Shown piece after piece: positions 1-12,374 of a stretch of 64,000 bases of DNA (position 1 is its first letter; each line of letters starts with the position of its first letter). Source of the stretch: Microvelia longipes (Eukaryota; Arthropoda; Insecta; Hemiptera; Veliidae). The position numbers and the translations under genes are program-made. The DNA is taken from NCBI GenBank assembly GCA_018340805.1, contig JACMZG010000008.1, positions 14,185,657-14,249,656 on the forward strand, read 5' to 3'. The notes below the pieces were generated by a model. It did no database searches. It was not told the origin of the DNA and saw only the letters and a list, made by a program, of their open reading frames with translations.

Positions 1-62
1 CTTAGTATTACTTCGGCATCGCTAAGCTCAAATTAGACTAACTAAAAATCAAGTAATTAGAT

Positions 63-472
63 CTACAGTCTATCGTTTAGTTTAAAAATCCCCAAGGTCA
101 TAAGTATTTTGGGGATTGACCAATCAGAGAAGCCGCTGCCAACCTCTCACTTAAAAAGAGAAAAAAATCCCTACCACAATAACCGCTGTAGGAAATAAAC
201 CTTCTTCCTGGCAATCGTTCAATTTGTTTGTGCATCTTCTTTTGATTAGATCGTTTTGAAAACTACTTTCAAATTAATCTTAAAATGATATTTTAAAATA
301 AAACTACACAAAAGAAATGTAAAAAAACATCGCCGAAAAAATACGGGTAAAATAACCTAATTTGTTTACATAGTTTTTTTCCCGCTCCCTTCTCGCAGGG
401 ATTTTTTTTCTTAAGAATCAGTAGTGTCTAAACTGACCTGTCAAGATTTTTAAACTGGACGATAGACTGTAG
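63..472. mobile_element. MITE-like element with terminal inverted repeats
   Basis: The left end (CTACAGTCTATCGT then AGTTTAAAAAT) recurs inverted at 446-472, giving terminal inverted repeats of about 28 bp around a 410-bp interior with no coding capacity. No clear target duplication was found, so the superfamily is open. The interior has short GC-containing inverted pieces (ATCCCT and AGGGAT). Confidence 0.5.
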
Positions 473-2050
473 TTGCGCTACTAGGAAAGCTTTATTTGTA
501 TAAAAATCGGAAAAATTGTCAGATCAATTAGAAATTTGATGAGCATGTAGTACTATATATAAGACCATTAAATGTGTAATCTCAAAAGTTTAAGTTGTAT
601 GTACTTCGTAATCAAATCTTTTAATTGTTTTTTATGTTTTGTGCGTTCAATCTATCAAACGGTTAAAATCAAATCAAATGTTTAAATTTTTAATTAAATT
701 TTTTAAATTAAGACAATGAAAAGTACGTCGAAGTTTATAGATTCAAAGTAAATATTTTAAAATAGCGATTGAATTTGGTGGATAAAATTGTGCATATTTG
801 CGTCAACAATTTGTTTTTATGAACTTCATTATTTTTTATGATACAGCAAAATTGGTTAAAGTGTTTTCAAAAATATTTTTTGTTGCTTCAAACTAAACTA
901 TAGGCAGGTCTGTTTTCGTGCCAAGTTTTCTCTGTAGCATGAAAAGAGTGTAGTGTGATAAGCGTCACACACATACCTGATAACAAGATAAACCTTTATA
1001 TTTATTTTTATTATAATACTAATAAATATTCAGATTTATAAATCTTGGATTTTTCAGGATCAGGACTCTGTGGTGACATTAAAAAATTATGATCATGGAT
1101 AAAGTCTATTTTATTATTACTTATGACATTATAATTTACATACATTATCTGCTTTGGATTTATCTTCAATATTTTCACAACTATTCCTTTATTTTTGATT
1201 TAAATGAATATAATGAAATTATAGGCCGTTTATATAATAAATTTAATAAATCCCCAAACATTGGTATTCAATAATGAGTCGATCGTTTTGTCTCGTGCTC
1301 AAGATATGAAAAACAAAGAAATATGAAAGTGATTTGTTTTCAATCTTTTCAAATATCATTTAAGTAAAAAATTGACATCATACTCATTCAAGTCAAATAT
1401 AGACTTAAACTTATCCAAACAAAAAATAACTTTTCCTAATATTTTTTAACAAATAAAGAGAAAGTTAAAAATGGATCTTTAAAGATATTCCAAAAAAATA
1501 AAAGCTTGCACGTGTGGGTTGAGATAGATTTTAGTTTGGAATGCTGTCAATGACTTCGTAGGAGAGTCATAGCTCCGTCGACTTATAGAGATAATCCTTG
1601 CTGTCACATCCACCGCTAAACAATCTATAATAGGGGTTAGTTTCAAGTTGATAATATTGGCGGCAAAAACAGCGATATACCTGATTCGGCTAATATCCTG
1701 AAATACGAAATTTGATGGGTACACATTATGTAAGTCTTTCACATGTCCGCATCGATTTGTATAAGAATCAAAACTTCCGTATTGACATCTTAAAGAGTGT
1801 TTACTACTTTAAGTTAGGAATTTTATCGGGTGTGATACTGATAAATAGCGATACTTAGGTTTATCGTATAATAGATGAAAACTTCGAATAGTTTAGGTAC
1901 TTTAAAAGGGAAAAGGTACTCTTACATTTTTCCGGCTGGTGATGTAGTGTTCTTAGGACATCGGTTATCAATAGAATACTTTCAAAATTAAAATGATTAG
2001 AAATTTGTAACATAACAGTTATAAGTAAGAATAGAATTTATTGCAATGTA
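473..2050. other. AT-rich intergenic, no gene seen
   Basis: No reading frame has codon structure or motifs resembling a protein family, and no RNA gene is evident. The short open frames here end at random AT-rich stops. Confidence 0.5.
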
Positions 2051-2967
2051 TTGGTTGAGGAATAATCAATGAGCGTTTTTTTTTTCAAATTTAAAAATGC
2101 ACGCAGAAATAAAATGCATCAGCAAAATGTTTTTATGTGTTTGAAAGAAAATAATTTTGCTCTACAAGATAGTGCGTTTTGATTTGTATTTTTTTTTATT
2201 TTGTGTGTATTTTCAGATCATTAAAATGGAATGTCAGTGGAAAAAACTGAGCATTTTCGACACCATTTGCTTTTTGCATTTATTCGAGGTGTTAGGCCGC
2301 CGAAGCTGTTCGTGAGATTTGTGCTTTTGTATGGAAAGGACCAATGCCTGGAAAGTATTGCCCGCCGTGGTATTCGCGCTTCAAAAATGGGAATTTTGAC
2401 CTCAAGGACGGATCACACACCGGTCGACTAATTGAGTTCGACGAAGAGCGATTGAATTATCTTCTTCCCGAAAATCCACGTTAAAACGACCAGAGAATTG
2501 CGGAAGCAGATGGATTGCGATAAAAGAACTGTGGTGAACCACCTTCACTCAATGGGCAAGGTCAGAAACTTGGCGCGTGACGTGGATTGGTCGACCGGTG
2601 TGTGCATCCGTCCTTGAGGTCAAAAAATCCCATTTTTGAAGCGCGAATACCAACGGCGGGCAATACTTTCAGGCATTGGTCCTTCTCCATACAAAGCACA
2701 AATCTCACGACAGCTTCGGCGGCCTTAACACCTCGAATAAATGCAAAAAGCCAAATGGTGTCGAAAATGCTCAGTTTTATCCACTTAACATTTCCATTTT
2801 AATGAATCTGAAAATACACAAAATAAAAAAAATACAAATCAAAACCGCACTAGCTTGTAGAGCAAAAACTTCTCTTTCAAACAACATAAAACATTTTGCC
2901 AATGCATTTTATTTGCGTTTATTTTTAAATTTGAAAAAAAACGCTCATGAATTATTCCTCAACCCAA
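2051..2967. mobile_element. Palindromic mariner derivative
   Basis: The ends TTGGGTTGAGGAATAAT (right) and TTGG-TTGAGGAATAAT (left) are inverted and flanked by TA on both sides, the mariner/Tc1 target duplication. The left arm (2051-2429) encodes, with frameshifts, the N-terminal helix-turn-helix part of a mariner transposase: recognisable pieces are AAEAVREIC and FKNGNFDLKDG, then FDEERLN just inside the loop. The right arm (2591-2967) is the reverse complement of the left. The loop (2430-2590) continues the transposase a little further (TRELRKQMDC, KRTVVNHL). The catalytic DDD region is absent. Normal mariners are about 1.3 kb and not palindromic, so this is a fold-back deletion product that could only be mobilised in trans. 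Confidence 0.8.
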
Positions 2968-3045
2968 TAATTAAATTTGTTAGATACAAAACTTCTATAT
3001 ATGTGAGGGGGTGGATTTTTTTTGAAGGGGGACTCACTGATCAAG

Positions 3046-3049
<4 letters not shown>

Positions 3050-3128
<79 letters not shown>
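3050..3128. repeat. (AT)n microsatellite
   Basis: About 78 bp of uninterrupted TA dinucleotides followed by TATG repeats. The predicted open frames of Tyr-Ile repeats across it are artefacts. Confidence 0.95.
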
Positions 3129-3224
3129 TGTATGTATGTATGTTCAAGATGTTTGTGGCCTAGACGTTTATATGGGACACGATCGAATAGTTACTCGGAT
3201 CGACATGAAACTTAGTAAAAAAAT

Positions 3225-3530
3225 CAACCTTGCTAATGTCCCGAACCCTATTGTTTACGACATACGTGTGACGTCATTAACCCTCAATAATGACCCCACT
3301 AACGTTTTAAAAATCACAAATCTTCATTTAGTGTTTAGATTGGGCAAATTGATAACATTTTGGGCTAGATTTTTTACTTCTTGGTATAGTTGACAAAAAT
3401 ACGAAGTTACATTGTATTATCAGTATTAGTTTTGGTTTTAATGATTGACATATACATGTAAAACAAATGTCATTAATTGACATAATGTAAACAAATCAAG
3501 TTTTTTCACTAATGCGTATGAAAATTCGCT
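3225..3530 (+). repeat. Weak copy of the dispersed TGACGTCATTAAC repeat family
   Basis: Contains TGACGTCATTAACCCTCAAT, which recurs in the better copies at 5697-6285 and 23698-24370. Degenerate and without coding content. Confidence 0.35.
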
Positions 3531-3984
3531 TATATCGTGGCAGTATGCCACTTATATAAACTAGTAATATGACGAACTTAAGTTGGACAACAGCCATGTG
3601 GCTGCCAAGCGTCCACAAGGAAGCGTAAGGGCCACGAAACGGTCTCCAGCACTGGGCGAAGACTTGGCAAAGACTTGTTTACTATAATTAAGCGCGTTAT
3701 ATTCAAGGACATCACATATTCACTCTCATAGAACGAAAGTCATGACATAAGAACATAAAGTTGTTAATATTATTAATACTTGTGTTAATAATAATAACTT
3801 CTCCATAATAATAACTTCTGTGCTCTAAACTAATTCTCATGACTTTGTTAAGTTTGGCAAAGTTGTATCAACTTGTCCTCAACAAATAAAGGGTTTTCAT
3901 AAAATGTTTTGGCAATACTAAAATTGAGTTAAAAACAATTCAAAAATATGGGTACGGTGTAGCTCGAAAGTTTTCCGAGGTATA

Positions 3985-4290
3985 TCCTTTAGGAAAATAT
4001 AAAAAAATCAATTCCTCTCTCATTACTATATTTCAACCCCTCCTCAAGTCATATTCATGATTTACCATCACATTGGAAATTTAATTTTTTCTGGTCTTAA
4101 TAGTTTATTTCATTTTTGGCTACGTTGTATCTTACCTAGTCGTTGTTTCCAGTGTTTTTATTGTTTCCTATATTAGCAAAATAATATTTTTTACACTTCA
4201 AGGAAATATGAATAACATGAATATGACTTGTAGAGGTGATGAAATATAGTATGTAAGAGGAATCGGTTTTTTTTTATACTTCCCTAAAGT
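3985..4290. repeat. Inverted repeat, MITE-like
   Basis: About 85 bp at 3985-4065 (CTTTAGGAAAATATAAAAAA, then CTCATTACTATATTTCA and AAGTCATATTCATG) recurs inverted at about 4200-4290 with scattered mismatches. The arms enclose about 130 bp of unique sequence. No coding content and no clear target duplication. Confidence 0.55.
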
Positions 4291-5690
4291 GTCAAACAAT
4301 ATTATTTTAAAGATAAATTTTAATGCTTGAGCCTAGTTTGCTATCACATATATATCATTTTTATTAGATTAAACATAAATTCTATTTTGAAATTTATTTT
4401 AAACGTTTTATATAACACAATCTTCATTCAAGTATTACGTATATGACGTTAAAACCTAAGTTTACTTTATTGGCACTAAGCAAATAGTACTTTTAAATCC
4501 ATATTTAGAAGAAAAAAATATTGCAACACTGTATCCAGATTAAGTCAACTATTATGTCGGGCTGGTCATAACTTATTAATGAGAAGGTTTGATGGCTGGT
4601 GGCAGTACTTTCCATTTCTATAGGATTATACAAGGATGGAGTGGGGCATCGATCCCACCTGTTGAATCCCTTTCCATTTCATTCATAGTAAGATTTAGTA
4701 CTCGCCTAGAACTCGACTTTGGTTTACATGCCGTTCGTATATTCCGTAAATTTTGACGAATTATTTTAGTTTCGTTTTAGTTAATTGATTTCTTCTTCGT
4801 ACAATTGTTGGATTAACTTGATAAAAGGTATATAAAATTGTTTTTAATAATAGTAGTATTTTAGTTACAGTAACATGATATTTATTAAATAAAATTGAAA
4901 AACAACTTTAATAAAGGGGATGGATTAAACTGAACAAGGTGGTTGTTATTTTAGCAGATATTTTTACAAAACACAAAATCTATTTATTCCTAGTAATATA
5001 TTATATGGTGTTAATAATATATTTCTGGGCAACTATCTTAGCAATATGTATCTAACGTGTCTTTACTATAATGGACGGACACAAATAGACATAATGATGT
5101 AATAATCTACTGTTGATGCAGATTATTCATCTATACATATTTCATATTAAGTGAAAACTTTGAATAGCTAATTTACATGCACAGCTAACCATTTGTGCCC
5201 ACGTCAAAAGTCGCTTGACTTTCGGTTCGGACTTGCGTGGCATTCCACGAGGAGTTTCGTGACTTTCGGCGTAAACTTTCGTGACAGGCTCTCCGACAGG
5301 CTCTCTTGACTGCCGGTCTCCTCAACCAAGTGCACAATAATGATCAAGTGTCACTTATTGATTTCAGCAATATTATCGTATTAATTATTGTTAACAATAA
5401 TATCCTTATCATTTTAAAGCCTAATGTTTCACACAACTCAACTACAGTATGAGTTATTTGAGAGAATGAAATTTGCATCCTTATCATTTTGTTACAAGCA
5501 TAGAATGGAAACATCAACCGTCAAAGGAGGATCTCTTAATGACGCACTTCATCATGGAACAATAGTGCTGAAGGTTCTTTGCTGGTATAGATACAGAACG
5601 TGTCAATATATTTCTCAACTTTAACTTTAATCGTAAAATTGAGTACACTCAAAGTAGAATATTTGTCATAAAAACTGATGGACAGTTAAA
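4291..5690. other. Intergenic with a short GC-rich patch
   Basis: No gene recognised. The patch at about 5195-5320 is clearly richer in GC than its surroundings and repeats GACTTTCGG three times and ACAGGCTCTC twice. It has no sustained open frame or known RNA fold that I recognise. Confidence 0.35.
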
Positions 5691-5696
5691 AAAAAT

Positions 5697-6285
5697 TAGC
5701 TTTTTTACTTTTCCTCATTTATACCGTAGGTGTATTGGAAAGTATTAAGATAGCAACAAAATTCGAAACCGGGATATCATCTGAATTATCCGTTTCAGGT
5801 GTTTTTAAGGCCTCCTGAGTGTTTTTCACAAAGTTGTCTGTCTGTATATGTGAAAAATCAGTCTCTAGGTCTAGTTATGCTATCTGGAAAAAATTATGAC
5901 GTCATTAACCCACAATAAAGACACAGCAAATATTTGGAAAAGTAATAAAACGTTAAAAAATGTTGCAATTGTTTTGAGATTTAACACCTATGTAGCTAAG
6001 TACTCACAGATGTACTAAGTTTCATCTCATTATCATTTGTTTAATTTTTACCAGACGTAACGCCTTACGTCTTTTAGAAAATTGTAGAAAATCGGAAAAT
6101 AGTATAATTGAGCTGAAATTTGGTACAAATGTATACTTTTACGTAATAAGTAAGTACACTATACATTGTTTCATTACATACGACAAGAAGTATATCCATA
6201 ATATTTGTTGGATCATAAAAGTTAACCAGAATAGAGAGTGGTCAGTGTCTGGCTGGGTGACCGCTAGGAATAAAACTTAATTATT
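5697..6285 (+). repeat. Dispersed repeat with 5S rRNA-derived end
   Basis: Begins at the ACTTTTCCTCATTTATACC box, contains CGAAACCGGGAT, the CTAGTTATGCTATCTGGAAA box and TGACGTCATTAACC, and ends with a block at about 6222-6280 (GTGGTCAGTGTCTGGCTGGG then TGACCGCTAGGAATAAAA) that matches the 5S rRNA internal control region. Same order and orientation as the copy at 23698-24370. Confidence 0.65.
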
Positions 6286-6829
6286 TACAATTTCAGGACT
6301 AGTGATCGAGTCCGTACTTAGTTTCATATTTTATCAGCGTTAGTTCAAGTTTTACCGAGTGACATATAAATGTTATTTACAGAATTATTAAAAATCAAAA
6401 TTTAATAAGTACATTTCAGTCAAATTTTAACACTATCAGTAATTTTTTCTAACGAAGTTTTAAACTTTTTAAAGACTTGGCATAATTGGTTATCATGGTA
6501 TAGAATATATTATCTTCCGTACAAAAAAACTAGACCTGATTTTTGTTTCATATTTTAACTCTCTAGCATTAACATAGCACGCCTCATTCATATCCACAAC
6601 AGACAGGCATCATGATGAAAAGCACTCGTCTTCGTGAACGTCTAAACAAAGCATAAAAGGGGTAATTCCGATGAAATCTAGGTTTCGGACTTTTTAAGGT
6701 TAACAGTTTTTTATTTTAAATATTATGTATACGACAGTAAGTATTGGCGATCCTAGGTGAAAATCTAAAGGGCTCTAGCCCCCTTAATATACATGCATAA
6801 ATAAATAAATATCTATCTATAATAGCTTA

Positions 6830-6912
6830 TAGATATATATATATATATATAATATATATATATATATATAATATAATATATATATATATATATTATATAT
6901 TATATTATATTA
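6830..6912. repeat. (AT)n microsatellite
   Basis: Imperfect TA tract of about 80 bp with TAATA interruptions. Confidence 0.9.
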
Positions 6913-9475
6913 GGGGTGCTTATGAGATTTAATGAATTCGATACGATTACTTTTTAGCAATATTGCTTATCTTTCTACAAAACTTCTAAATAAAATCATC
7001 TAGGTATGATGAGAGGTAACCTATGGTTTTTAGGTAACTTATGGCTTTTTGGGGGGGGGGGGCTAACCCCTAACTAGAATTACTTATGGTAGTAGATGAG
7101 AATAAAAAGAGTATTTAATATTGTATTTGTAATTGTCTTTTCAAAATATTGAAAAATAATAATATGCAGCGCACTACTGAATTTACGTTGATGGATCATT
7201 GCGTTAATTTATTATTTTGTAATTTTTCACTATTTTATACTTCTTTCAGTGTTTACGATAAGCTAAATTTACCCAAAAACAATTTATAAATTGCAGACTA
7301 GATTGGTCAGTGAGGTGAAGGTTGATATCTTTCACCAGGATTCGGTTAGTCACGAAATATTGGGTAAATCACCCCTATAGACATGGTCATGATATGTAAT
7401 GTGACCTTTTTATACTCAGTGTATAAAATAAAAACTTCAGAGCCGCGGGCTCAATCAGTATATCGAAAAAACGTTGCGACACATAATTCTATTTATTTAA
7501 CTATAAAACTAATATTAAACATTTGCTTCGTACGTGTTGAAATAGTATACTCTTTAATTAACTCTGAGCGTTTGAAACAAATAAAAATAGCTAATTATTT
7601 GTGATATATTAATAATATAATCTATGAGGTAAGTAGGTCATAGATAGTGAAAAGAATAAACAGAAACAATAGACTGACATCATACGTCGCCTGACATTCA
7701 CATTAAACTTCAACTTTCTTACATAAATCTCATCCTACGTTTCAAAAGAGTATCTCCATACTTTTGTATCTCTTTCTCTAAACATTTTGTGAAATTAACA
7801 AAGTATAAAAAATAAAGGATAAAATAAAAACTCTCTACCATCTTTCAATCTAAAACAATTTATCATCTGTAGCGAACATAGTAGAAAACAAATAAAACGT
7901 TCATACATGTAAACATTTAATGCAATAAACATTTCTTATATAATAAATTAATAGGTGAAAGGAAAAGCTCATTGTACCCAACAGTGATTAAAAGAGTTTA
8001 AAGAACTAAACCCCGAGCAAGAATTAAATTAAGAAGAATTAAATCTGGAAGAGAAGAAAATAAATATGGAATCATATAATAATTTTTTTGGTAACTAAAT
8101 AAAAGTTTATAGGGCTAAGCCTTTCCACTTAATAAGTCCCTCTTTTTATTGTACTCACAATTATCGAACTCCAAACAAATTAGGAATAAATATGAATAAC
8201 TTTATTTTCCAAAAATTAAAAAAAAATATCATAATTTATATACAGGCTAAACTAGATTAAAGACTATACAGTGGCCAAGATCCCATATTCCAATTTTAAA
8301 CCCTAAATTAGTTAAAAATCTAACATACGGAAAATATTACTTAAAAAGTACTCATAATTGTGCCAAGTTTTGTTTTATTATCAGCTTTAGACAATGTTTT
8401 CTCGAATGACATGCATATGTTTTTTAAAAAAAATTGTAAGAGTGAAGATGTACTAAATTATAAATGAGGTGATTTTTTTTATTCTAAAGACGAGCAAAGG
8501 AGTCAGAAACAGAGCTTATAAGCGTAGCGAATTCGATAGGGTGACGATAAGTTCCGAAGTACGCAGTACCCGATTTTAGCTGATTATTTCCTTTGGAAAA
8601 ATTAGCTGATAGGATAGCCGTTGAATTTCCTAGTGTGGTCAAAAACTGTTTCAAAGGTCTTCAAAGTTTGTGCCAAATTTATATATTGAATATATAAATT
8701 GATCATAGAGAAATAAAATTATGACGAATTTAAAAACTTTACAGTTTCAAAACTGGTTCAATGACTCTATAACTAAGAACTTACATGACGAAGTCTACAT
8801 ATGTGATAAGTTTTTAATAGTAATTTAGAAATCAACATTATTTTTTTAATTTAATTTTTTTAAACCTACTCAACGCTCTAGGAAATTTTTTGTTTGCAAT
8901 CTACACAGTGATAAAAATAATATTACCAAAAATATTAAACGGAATAAACTATGACAGACACCTCTTCATTTATCAGTATGGTGGAAGTAATAAAACTAAA
9001 CATAACACTTACTTTACCATCTATAAAAATATTAAGAATTAATGGTCGGAGAGAAGTAAAAATCAATGATTAAGATATGAATAACCAATAATGATTAAAT
9101 AAATAAAAAACAATTAAAAAATCTAAATAGATGAAATAAATAAAAATTAAATATAATGAACAAAAATTGCATATAATGAATTTTCTAAGAGAGAATTCTC
9201 CTTTTTCTCTAACTGTCTAACACGAGAGCGTAGAAATCACTTAGGCCGGTATGTCAGTCCTTGATTTGAATTCTCATCAATGTAATTAATTTCCAGTAGT
9301 TTCAATCGCATTTTGTTTCTTTTCTAATGATATCAACATAATCCAACTATATCCAAGTAAAGCACTGTGTCCATTATCAACACAATGGGCTACCAGAGCT
9401 GTAATTTCTCTCCGAGGTCAATATTGTTCTTAATAGTGTCGTCTATTATACATGTACCCAGTGTATGACTCCTTA
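6913..9475. other. Intergenic, repeats only
   Basis: No gene recognised. It contains a run of ten G at about 7051-7060. At 8480-8580 there is a copy of the GACGAGCAAAG/TACCCGATTTTAG tail found next to the 5S-derived repeat elsewhere. At 8711-8845 there is a segment shared with 30926-31049. Confidence 0.4.
8711..8845 (+). repeat. Dispersed repeat, copy 1
   Basis: Shares GAACTTACATGACGAAGTCT and surrounding sequence over about 130 bp with 30926-31049, in the same orientation. Family unknown, no coding capacity. Confidence 0.6.
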
Positions 9476-11263
9476 TTATACAGGGTGGAACATTTCAGAT
9501 GCACACCCCCTGCTAAAATGGTTAAAAATGGAGATAGAGAGTCGGGAAAAGTCTCAACCCCTAGGTAATCGACCTCAGTGACCTCAAATATGTCATTTTT
9601 TTTGGTAACTATTTGGCAAATATGGTAATTTTATTACCCAAAATAGTAATTCCTCGGTAACTTTAAAAAGTTAAATTAGAGCATACCATGATATGAACAT
9701 TTTTGAAAACTACATTATGTTCTGGAGAAATTTGATACCAATATCATAAAATTCCGGTAATTTTTCCCTACGACCTATTGTGTAAACAGATTTTTAAATG
9801 ATATTTAGATAACTATAAAGTCAACCTTAAAATTAAAAAACCTAATCCTGAATAGTGGATAGTTTTATGTGCATGTTTTTAATTATTGGTTTTTTCGTAT
9901 TTATTTTATTTAAAAAAGGCTGTTTTTAAGTAAGAACAGTATTTTGTATACATTGATATTATTTGTGAATAGCACTTTAAGGATTGTATAGTTTTTTTAT
10001 ATGTATTTAATTTGTCATTTATTTAATTCCTGTAAAAGGTCAAAAAAATAAAGATATTTATTTAATATTTATTTATTTATTTAACATACATACACACGTT
10101 AATTTTGAAAAAAATTGCCAGAAGGATAATAAATTTATTTTTACTAGTAACTTACAATATTAATTAACTCTTGAAGAATAATTTTATATGTTCGGATAAA
10201 TTGGTTGTGTTTTTATTTTTTTAAAATGGTTTCTTATATATTATTATAAGGTAATAGTTATTTACTCAACTAGAAAGGGAAAGGACTCTTTACTCGAGGT
10301 CCAGTTGGAAAATTGAGTTTAAGTAGAAAACGTTTATTAAAGGAATTGGTAACGTTCCTTAATTGGTAACTTTTTGCTTGGACTTTTACGTATCACATTG
10401 ATGTTAATACTCCCTGATTAAATTATCGATTTCATTTGAATGAAACTTCATTTGCTGTTGCTAAAACATTTTCAACAACCGAATGCAAGGCTAGTTAAAA
10501 ACAACAACAAAAAAATATTTGGCGCGAAAGGTGATCCTAATCAAAATTAGGATAGACATTTTTGGCTGCTTGTTTTATTTCATAATTTGCAATATTTATT
10601 GAATAAAGATATAAGTAAACTTGAGGAAATCTTATTGAAGATAAGGAATGTAATGTTTACTTTCAGTCGCTATTTTTATAAACAATTTACTAGACCCAAC
10701 AAAATAAATTTAACGCTTTATAATTAATTGACCCATTGTTCCTTGTTTTTAAATACTAATAAATACGTTTTGAATAAATAAATTGTTTTATATGAGAAAA
10801 ATAATTTAATCTTTCATCAGACTCTGTTGAAAGAGGTTTGTCACTTTTTTATACATTTTGCTCTTCACTTTTGGTGCATCTTTTTATCATGCCTTCTTAC
10901 TCAAGTATTGAGTTTAGAGACATGCTTGTTTGGTATGGAGAAGCTAGATTAAGTGGAAGAGCTGCAGCTCGAATATATCGAGAGCGGTATCCTGATCGGC
11001 GCCATCCTCACGGCAGTTGTTTCGCCGCTTATACGAGAGATCGGGTATAAGTGGTGAATTTGCTGGGCATACGAACCAAAAATAGACCACGGCCTTCCCG
11101 CACAACGACAACCTTGTTACTGGTGTTTTGGCATACGTTGCGGCTTACCTCATGCTAGCAGCAGGGAGGAATAGTGAGGATGTGGTAGCAACCACACTAC
11201 CATCCAGCGAATTCTTCGTGGAAATGAATTTCATCCCCTTTTTAAAATACATCTTCACGCAGG
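9476..11263 (+). mobile_element. Decayed DUF4817-type DNA element, truncated by the gap
   Basis: TATACAGGGTGGAACATTTC at 9476 resembles the terminal box of insect DNA elements of this kind, and a transposase-like relic lies 1.4 kb downstream. The right end would fall in the N gap, so neither the paired terminus nor the target duplication can be seen. Treating the terminus and the relic as one element is inference. Confidence 0.4.
10890..11250 (+). pseudogene. DUF4817-like transposase fragment
   Basis: From 10890 the + strand reads SYSSIEFRDMLVWYGEARLS, then GRAAARIYRERYPDRRHPH. This is the pattern of the insect DUF4817 helix-turn-helix, in which residues corresponding to DM, YG, AA, Y and P-RR-P are conserved. 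After a stop at about 11048 the next HTH continues in shifted frames: VLAYVAA, PHASSRE, two adjacent stops, then TTIQRILRGNEFHP. The catalytic part would lie inside the gap. Multiple stops and frameshifts make it a pseudogene. In insect genomes this domain is mostly transposon-derived. Confidence 0.65.
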
Positions 11264-12263
11264 NNNNNNNNNNNNNNNNNNNNNNNNNNNNNNNNNNNNN
11301 NNNNNNNNNNNNNNNNNNNNNNNNNNNNNNNNNNNNNNNNNNNNNNNNNNNNNNNNNNNNNNNNNNNNNNNNNNNNNNNNNNNNNNNNNNNNNNNNNNNN
11401 NNNNNNNNNNNNNNNNNNNNNNNNNNNNNNNNNNNNNNNNNNNNNNNNNNNNNNNNNNNNNNNNNNNNNNNNNNNNNNNNNNNNNNNNNNNNNNNNNNNN
11501 NNNNNNNNNNNNNNNNNNNNNNNNNNNNNNNNNNNNNNNNNNNNNNNNNNNNNNNNNNNNNNNNNNNNNNNNNNNNNNNNNNNNNNNNNNNNNNNNNNNN
11601 NNNNNNNNNNNNNNNNNNNNNNNNNNNNNNNNNNNNNNNNNNNNNNNNNNNNNNNNNNNNNNNNNNNNNNNNNNNNNNNNNNNNNNNNNNNNNNNNNNNN
11701 NNNNNNNNNNNNNNNNNNNNNNNNNNNNNNNNNNNNNNNNNNNNNNNNNNNNNNNNNNNNNNNNNNNNNNNNNNNNNNNNNNNNNNNNNNNNNNNNNNNN
11801 NNNNNNNNNNNNNNNNNNNNNNNNNNNNNNNNNNNNNNNNNNNNNNNNNNNNNNNNNNNNNNNNNNNNNNNNNNNNNNNNNNNNNNNNNNNNNNNNNNNN
11901 NNNNNNNNNNNNNNNNNNNNNNNNNNNNNNNNNNNNNNNNNNNNNNNNNNNNNNNNNNNNNNNNNNNNNNNNNNNNNNNNNNNNNNNNNNNNNNNNNNNN
12001 NNNNNNNNNNNNNNNNNNNNNNNNNNNNNNNNNNNNNNNNNNNNNNNNNNNNNNNNNNNNNNNNNNNNNNNNNNNNNNNNNNNNNNNNNNNNNNNNNNNN
12101 NNNNNNNNNNNNNNNNNNNNNNNNNNNNNNNNNNNNNNNNNNNNNNNNNNNNNNNNNNNNNNNNNNNNNNNNNNNNNNNNNNNNNNNNNNNNNNNNNNNN
12201 NNNNNNNNNNNNNNNNNNNNNNNNNNNNNNNNNNNNNNNNNNNNNNNNNNNNNNNNNNNNNNN
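11264..12263. other. Assembly gap of exactly 1000 N
   Basis: A round-number run of N, probably a placeholder of unknown true length. It hides the left ~35 bp of the BEL/Pao 5' LTR and the right part of the DUF4817 element. The long X-filled frame across it is meaningless. Confidence 0.99.
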
Positions 12264-12342
12264 TTAATGTCGTTTTATAGTTTGTCTTGTCAATATATTA
12301 ATTGCTATATTCAAGTTTAAATATCGTCGTCTATCATTAACA
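12264..12342 (+). repeat. 5' LTR, right part
   Basis: Matches 20038-20116 with about four differences and ends in ATTAACA. The left ~35 bp lie in the assembly gap. Confidence 0.85.
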
Positions 12343-12344
12343 AG

Positions 12345-12357
12345 TGGTGCCGAAACC
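12345..12357 (+). promoter_or_regulatory. Primer binding site
   Basis: TGGTGCCGAAACC starts two bases after the 5' LTR. It has the TGG start complementary to the tRNA 3' CCA end and is the usual place for minus-strand priming. The tRNA used was not determined. Confidence 0.75.
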
Positions 12358-12374
12358 TAAAAAATCCAAGAATA

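Noticed and set aside
11128..12267. Long open frame across the N run
   Set aside because: It is made of unknown bases; the readable part is a shifted frame of the DUF4817 relic.
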